A stretch of 64,000 nt of DNA, taken from the NCBI GenBank assembly GCA_021234155.1, contig JAJEKV010000104.1:1745900-1809899 (forward strand), in the 5' to 3' direction. The notes under the pieces were generated by a model. It was given only the letters and a program-made list of their open reading frames with translations. It did no database searches and was not told the origin of the DNA. This document shows positions 58,247 through 64,000 of the stretch, one piece after another; positions within the stretch are counted from its first letter, which is position 1; the number at the start of each line of letters is the position of its first letter. The DNA comes from Isoetes taiwanensis. Taxonomy: Eukaryota > Streptophyta > Lycopodiopsida > Isoetales > Isoetaceae. A program made the position numbers and the translations under genes.

Positions 58247-59623
58247 TATATGTTCTTATGTTTGTCCTCCTAAATCCGACCGTTGATCCGAGATCCTACG
58301 GCTCACGTGGCTTTGGGACGTATCCTACGGCCCAGATGGCTTGGGAGTTTGTGTATAGACTATATGTAAGCGATCCTACGGTCCAGGTTGATTTGATCCT
58401 GATCGTCGGTCCGAGATCCTACGGCTCACGTTGCTTTGGGACACATCCTACGGTGCACATGGCTTTGGGAATTATATGTAATCGATCCTACGGTCCAGGT
58501 TGTTCTTGATCGTCGATCTAGGCTCCTACGGCTCATGTTGCTTTAGATTTTTGCCACATGGCACGATCTCGGCCCTTGATCGGGTCCAAGATCCTACGGC
58601 CCACGTTGAATGCTCATCCTTTAAGGAAAGGCTTTTAAAATTTTTATGTTGTGTGGGGGATTTGAACCCTGGTCATTGGCCCCCCAACCCCCCCATTCTA
58701 ACCACTAGACCAAGCATTAATTCTATAAATGCTTATGTTTCAAATATACTTAAGGGTAACAATATAGTTAAGATAAAATAGAGTATAACATTCTAACTAG
58801 TCCAGAAGAGTTCTAGAATGTTCTGGAAGGCTCTAGAAAGTTCTAGAATCTTCTAGAAAGTTCCAAAATATTCTAGAAAATCCTAGAACATAAGAGAATC
58901 TGGGGGAATCTATGAAAATTCTTCCAGAAAGTTTCAAATTGTTCTAATAGGTTCTAGAATGTTGGAGAATGTAGGAATCCATGGGAAGGTAAGAGAATCT
59001 AGGGAAATACTTCCAGAAAGTTCTAGGATATTTTGAAAGTCTCAGAATGTTCCAGAAAGTCTTAGAATGTTCCAGAAAGTCTTAGAATGTTCTAAAAAGT
59101 TCTAGAATATAAAGGAATCCAGGAGAATCTAACGGAATCTAAGAAAATCTCATAAAATGTGAGAGAATCTAGAAAAATATTTACAAGCCTAAGGGAATCT
59201 CTTAAAATCTAGGGGATCTAAGGGAATCTTCATAAAATCTAAGGCAATCTAAAAAAATGTTGATGAAATCTTAGGGTATCTAGGGGAATCTTTATAGAAT
59301 CTCTTTGAATCTCATATAATGTAAGGGAACCTAAGGCAATCTCATAAAATCTAAAGGGATCTAAGAGAATCTAAGGGGATCGTCATAGAATCTTGAAGAA
59401 TCTACGGAAATCTAATGGAATCTAGAGGGAATCTTATAAAATTTAGAGGAATCTCCACGAAACCTCCGAGAGAACCTTAGTAGAATCTTAGAGAATCTAT
59501 GAATTTAGAGTATTCTCAAGACATTCTTTTAGAATGTAGGGCACGACAAGAACTTGCAGCATAGGAACATGCTAAAACTCGAACATGCACCGTAGGACGC
59601 ATTAAATTTCTTGTATATATATA
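58247..59623. mobile_element. Second locus of the GATCCTACGG / TTCTAGAA repeat family
   Basis: Starts TATATGTTCTTATGTTTGTC and ends CTCGAACATGCACCGTAGGA...TTTCTTGTATATATAT, the same termini as the 48953-51261 element. It has one unit only, with the same order: GATCCTACGGCTCA subrepeats, a minus-strand tRNA-like box pair, TTCTAGAATGTTC tract, then GAATCTAAGG tract. Confidence 0.75.
58656..58712 (-). other. tRNA-like A/B box pair in repeat, third copy
   Basis: TGGTCTAGTGG then a B box GGGTTCAAATCCC on the minus strand, with G-rich filler as in the other two. Confidence 0.55.
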
Positions 59624-62600
59624 TTGTTTAAATTTGGATTTTCCGGCCTGGTGGAAAACCTTTTTGAATTTTCTCTACGATATTTTTCCTAAGGTTTTGA
59701 GGGTTTTTGCTGCCGGATAGCATTTCCGATGATCCAAAAATTTCTACAATTTTTTTCGTGACATCGTAATTGGCCGATCTGCTCTAAGGATGCCAAGACA
59801 CGTTGGTTTAGGGTTCCCCTCAAATCCGCCAGCATGCAGGGGTCCATCGCCAATTGCAAGGATCACAACCTCACATGCGTGCTGCAAAAAAATGTTTTAG
59901 AGTAGCAACAAAAAAACAGGTGGAACACTGCATGGCATGGACGACGGCCTTAGGCCAATCGATTTTCTGAGGTATACTCTGCTGTTGTGTATGTTTAGAA
60001 TTATTTTTAAGTTATATTTCTAAGGTTCTGAGGAATTTGAATGTCGGAAAGGATTCAGATCTTCCAAAAATCGATGAATGTTTCTTTGGTTCAAAATTTT
60101 CTGGGCATGTATGGCACGAAGCCTTGGCATCCTGAAAGCATACATCCGGCTCAGGATTTATTGTCCTTTTGGTTTCTATTTCCCAGGACGTCTCCCTTCC
60201 GGGGAATTTTCGTGCGATATGATGGTATTTCAGCGATATCCTTTCAGTCACTATTTGATTTTGGCTATGGTGCCATGTTTTGGGTCATACTCAGTATCAT
60301 AAATCTAGGAGAAGCCATAGTCGTCATACTGCACTGTATTTTTCTTTTTAATAGACACATCAATTTGGATATGGATGTTTGCATGTCCCAGAGGGATGCA
60401 ACTCATATATGGTTACGAGAACCACCCTAAACTTTTAATATCAAGATGATATGAGTTCTAGCATACAATTTCGGCCCACAGCTTCAGAGCTACCTCTTCG
60501 GTAATTCGTCTCAAGTAATTTCGTTTTTGCCTTCTTTGTCTTTGAACCGAGTGCAGTCGTCTGTCATTTTTAAAACTTGCTACATGAATGTGAACTGGAA
60601 TGTAGCATCGCTGAAATTTTTCTTTCCTTGGAGCGTGAAAACCCAGCTTATTCCTCTTTGCCTGCTTCTGTGTAAAAGATTTGTCTCTCTCTTGGCAAGA
60701 GGGCATCATCTGATTCTAAGCTACAAAGAACTCAGGCTTACTTTAAAATTTGCTCCTCTACTTTTCTAACAGTAATGTACTCCTGAACATGTTTCAAATT
60801 ATGCCAGAAATTTTGCTTCACATCATTGCACATTAGTATGCAACTCTGAAGTTTTAACTGGGTTTTTGATGTATCTGCATTTCTAGGAATTTATAAAGAG
60901 ATGTGCAACAGGGCTTTGCAAGAATTATTGCAGGTGAATCTTAAGCTTTCTTTTTAAATTTAAATTTTGTTATTGTTGAAACAATTTATCTTATTCTTAC
61001 TTATTTGATGCTTATTCTTTTTATTTGACATCTTTCTTATTCTTATGATGCAGAGTTTAAGAAGTAGATGGCTAGGTATACTTCTACGATTGGAGGTGCA
61101 TAATTTGGTGAAGGGTGTTTTCTACTGTTACACTTCCTGTTGTTAGATACTGACCCATAGCCAATAGCACAATAACTATTCTGTTATGCCTAGCATGACT
61201 TCTGTTTTTAGAGCCACACTCATAATGGTGAAGTAGATGTTCTGCATCCATTGACCTTATTACATGCTAGCAATGGAACCTCTCGGATTCCAGAATGTTG
61301 TGCAGTTGCTCACATAGTAGAAGGTGCTGAAAGCTCTTGAATAATTTTTCTTTTTATTGTTGCAATGAAGGAATTTAATCTTTTATAGATCCTTTATGTA
61401 TTTGTTGTACATTTTGCACAGGTTTCCATGTTCTATAAGATCACTGCTGCCTGCATACTTGCAAAAATTCAAATAGTGTTTGTGTAATGGATCAATTCTG
61501 CTCGAAGCCTTGGACCATTAAGTGTGCAACCCAGAGGCACTTTGAGATGCAGCTTCTCCATTTACGCCTTGGTAACCAAAGGATGTATCTGTAGGGTCCT
61601 GAGTTTTGAGCTATTTGGAATGCTTCATGGAGATTCCGATGAGAACTGATTTGTTTCCATGTTATATGTCCAGACTGAGATTTTATTTTAGTCATGTGCA
61701 TGTTAGATGTTTTTAACAATGGATTGGTTAGATCAGGCTATTATCCTGGCAGCTGTCATTCAAAAGTGCTGTCCTTGGAAGAATTCTTTTGTATTCTTTT
61801 GAGCTGGAAGATTCTATAAAAACTATGCAATTTCATGTTAATCTTATTTGCACAAACTTATGCGTGTGTGAAGAGACTGGCCATTTCTTTGATCCTCTCC
61901 TTCCTTGCTGCAGTGAATCTCAAGCCAAGCTACTCCAAGATGCCAGTATTAGTTCACAAAACAAAAACAATGCAGTCTACTGCCCTGAGAAGGACAGGGA
62001 ATGAGCAAGCCTATGGAATGTCTTATATATGATTGGCAGCTTGATTCCATGACTGGCAAGTCTTATTGCACATCATTGTTGGTCTGCACAGCAAACTGGC
62101 GAAGTATTTGTTGATAAGGGTTGAGGCCGCCTTCTGGTATTACTTTTCATTGTCTTCTGCAATTATTAGAGAGCATTTCATTATCATTAAGTAGCTCACC
62201 TTTTTGCAGTTTGTGTTACCAATCATAAAATTATGATTATAGGTTGTGCTATGCTGGAAAGTTTTACTTCAGGTAAATGGTGTCCTTACAAACACAGGCT
62301 CTTTATTCAATAAGCTACCACCTTGCAATTGATCAAATGTGAACTAAGAAGCGATTCTTGCATGCCGGAGTGGATTCAAAATGCTCCTTTTAGCTTGACC
62401 TTTCAGACTTAACGAAAATGTTTGAAGCATCTATGGGTTGGACTTTTGGAGAGGAGAACCCTTGCAATTCTAAGCATATTTCTCCAATGATTTCATATTC
62501 CAAGTACGTAACTTGAGGAGTACAATGATCGTAATTTCTGAGGCATGCATGCTTGCTCAGAGGAGCTTAACAAATTGTGTTACTGATTTGCCATTATGTG

Positions 62601-64000
62601 CTGGCTTCTGCGGGTTACACGGAGATGCTTTAACGTGCTAATGCGGATGGTTCTATTGAACTAGACTCTCTATCCATAGAAGATCATCAGGTAACAGTCA
62701 TATGAAAATTATGTCAGCCCATTTGTGTCTTGCACTAACTTCACTTGGTTTTGAAAATATTGGTTTCGTTTGGTGCTGAAGCAATATTTGACAAGAGTAT
62801 TTGATAACTGACTTCAAAATCTCCTGTTGTCATGTAGACAATGTATGAGAAGTTGAGGATAGTCGCAAGGAGGTTGCTGACTTTCTTAGGTACTGTGGAG
62901 TGTTTGCAATTCCATCCATATTCATTATGTGGACTTCCTGGCAAAATTAGAAGTGCAACACTTTACATTAGAAATAACCTTTATGATACCCTGTGCACAA
63001 AACTTGCATCCACCAAAAAGATATTACCATGTAAATAGCATAATTGAAATCAAAGGAGGTGATGCATGCTTTAGTCTGCCCTGTAGTAAAAAAAATTTGT
63101 TTAAATCAACAAACCCCTTTTAAGCAAATCCAGAATGTTGAAAGCCCTCTAAACGATGAAAATAACTTATGAGTTGTATTATATGTAAAGTGGCTCAAAG
63201 CTTCTTGAATCCGACATTAAGAATGCTTGCTGCACCAACAATCGCCTCCCATAAAACTAGGTTTATATAACCACTTAACCATTGAAATTGAATACTTCCA
63301 TCTTCCTCACATTGCCCAACCATAAAGATGGTTTGTTTATCATATCATTGTTGAAGTTTACCAACACCAACATAATATTAGTGGTAAAAGAACAAAATTG
63401 AACAAACACTAAGTATTATCGTCAAAGCTTCATGTGACACATGAATCTTATAATAATGCAAATCTGGGAACGGTTGTAATGTTAATACATACCAAATTAA
63501 GAATGTGAACATAAAACATGTTTTATTTCATTACAATATAATCTAACATCATCTCCCTTCTTTCATTTAACTCTCAAATTACCTAGGTGCTAAATAGATA
63601 TTTACAACTCAATAGATATCTACAACTCTATGGATACTTGCTTAAGAACACATCACAACCAAATTCAAACAAACTAAATACACAAATTTTGATTTACTAT
63701 TATCATTATCCTAACATTTTATGGAATAATCACCCTAGGCCATACACCCTGAATGAATCATGAGAGGCACAGTGAAATCACAATTTCATGTACATATCAA
63801 ATTTTGAACGACCAACAGGAGATGCTGCATCAATTATCTTAGAACACATTTTGCAATTTCAAAATGAGAACATCCCCCCCCCAAAGTTTCTTATGTCCAC
63901 TTTGACATCAGCATGCCATGTAGGTCAAGATGTGCATCTTCGCTACATCTGTAACATCTTAGGGGTTTAGCTACAACATTAGCAACTCAATTTATGCACT
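59624..64000 (+). other. Right part of window: unrecognised exon-like segments
   Basis: Short segments between splice-like sites suggest an old or unfamiliar gene on the plus strand. They are 60887-60933 (IYKEMCNRALQELLQ), 61054-61095 (SLRSRWLGILLRLE), 61212-61340 (HNGEVDVLHPLTLLHASNG), 62640-62690 (RANADGSIELDSLSIEDHQ) and 62838-62889 (TMYEKLRIVARRLLTFLG). A 129-codon frame at 60041-60430 is also present. I recognise no family. A frame break just before RANADGS suggests decay. 63.1-64.0 kb is AT-rich with no gene. Confidence 0.3.

Overview
The window reads as nuclear DNA of a land plant. It holds a chloroplast-targeted PsbP-family gene, a plant-type leucine-rich-repeat gene, a plant IGHMBP2/SMUBP2-like helicase fragment, a degenerate PPR copy, a Ty1/copia element and several plant-type LINE remnants. 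Genes carry GT-AG introns, and most of the sequence is repeats and broken copies. A fern, lycophyte or gymnosperm would fit the bloated, repeat-rich layout; I cannot name the species from sequence alone.

Layout. 1-5 kb: a degenerate minus-strand transposase-like gene, then the last two exons of a papain-type cysteine protease. 5.6-10.5 kb: a LINE ORF1 remnant, then a complete LINE insertion event with an inverted 5' half (twin priming), poly(A) tail and 14-bp target duplication. 11.6-12.5 kb: a small CACTA element full of GCGACGT motifs and, 41 bp later, a long hairpin. 14.2-15.5 kb: six clean exons of the helicase N-terminus with no ATPase exons after them. 18-21.3 kb: a minisatellite, a second LINE tail and two more long foldbacks, one directly upstream of a TATA box. 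22.27-28.28 kb: a copia retrotransposon with 5-bp target duplications and almost identical LTRs but ruined coding capacity and a nested ~1-kb insertion. 31-32 kb: PPR pseudogene. 33-40 kb: an unrecognised minus-strand tract studded with GC-rich imperfect palindromes, several inside apparent introns. 41.6-44.6 kb: a degenerate DUF7869-type gene.

46-55 kb holds the two best genes, in convergent orientation: a PsbP-domain protein (plus, 46566-48171, three exons, 312 aa) and an LRR protein (minus, 54360-51812, four exons, 772 aa). The 3' ends of both are partly duplicated into the space between them. That space also holds a 2.3-kb repeat element whose empty site survives in the neighbouring duplicate. 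A second copy of the element lies at 58.2-59.6 kb. The family carries a tRNA-like box pair and long tracts of TTCTAGAA-like repeats. From 59.6 kb to the end only unrecognised exon-like pieces are visible.

No CRISPR array, rRNA gene or complete tRNA gene was seen. The genes do not form a pathway. The main interest is the record of transposition and local duplication, plus three miRNA-precursor-like foldbacks.
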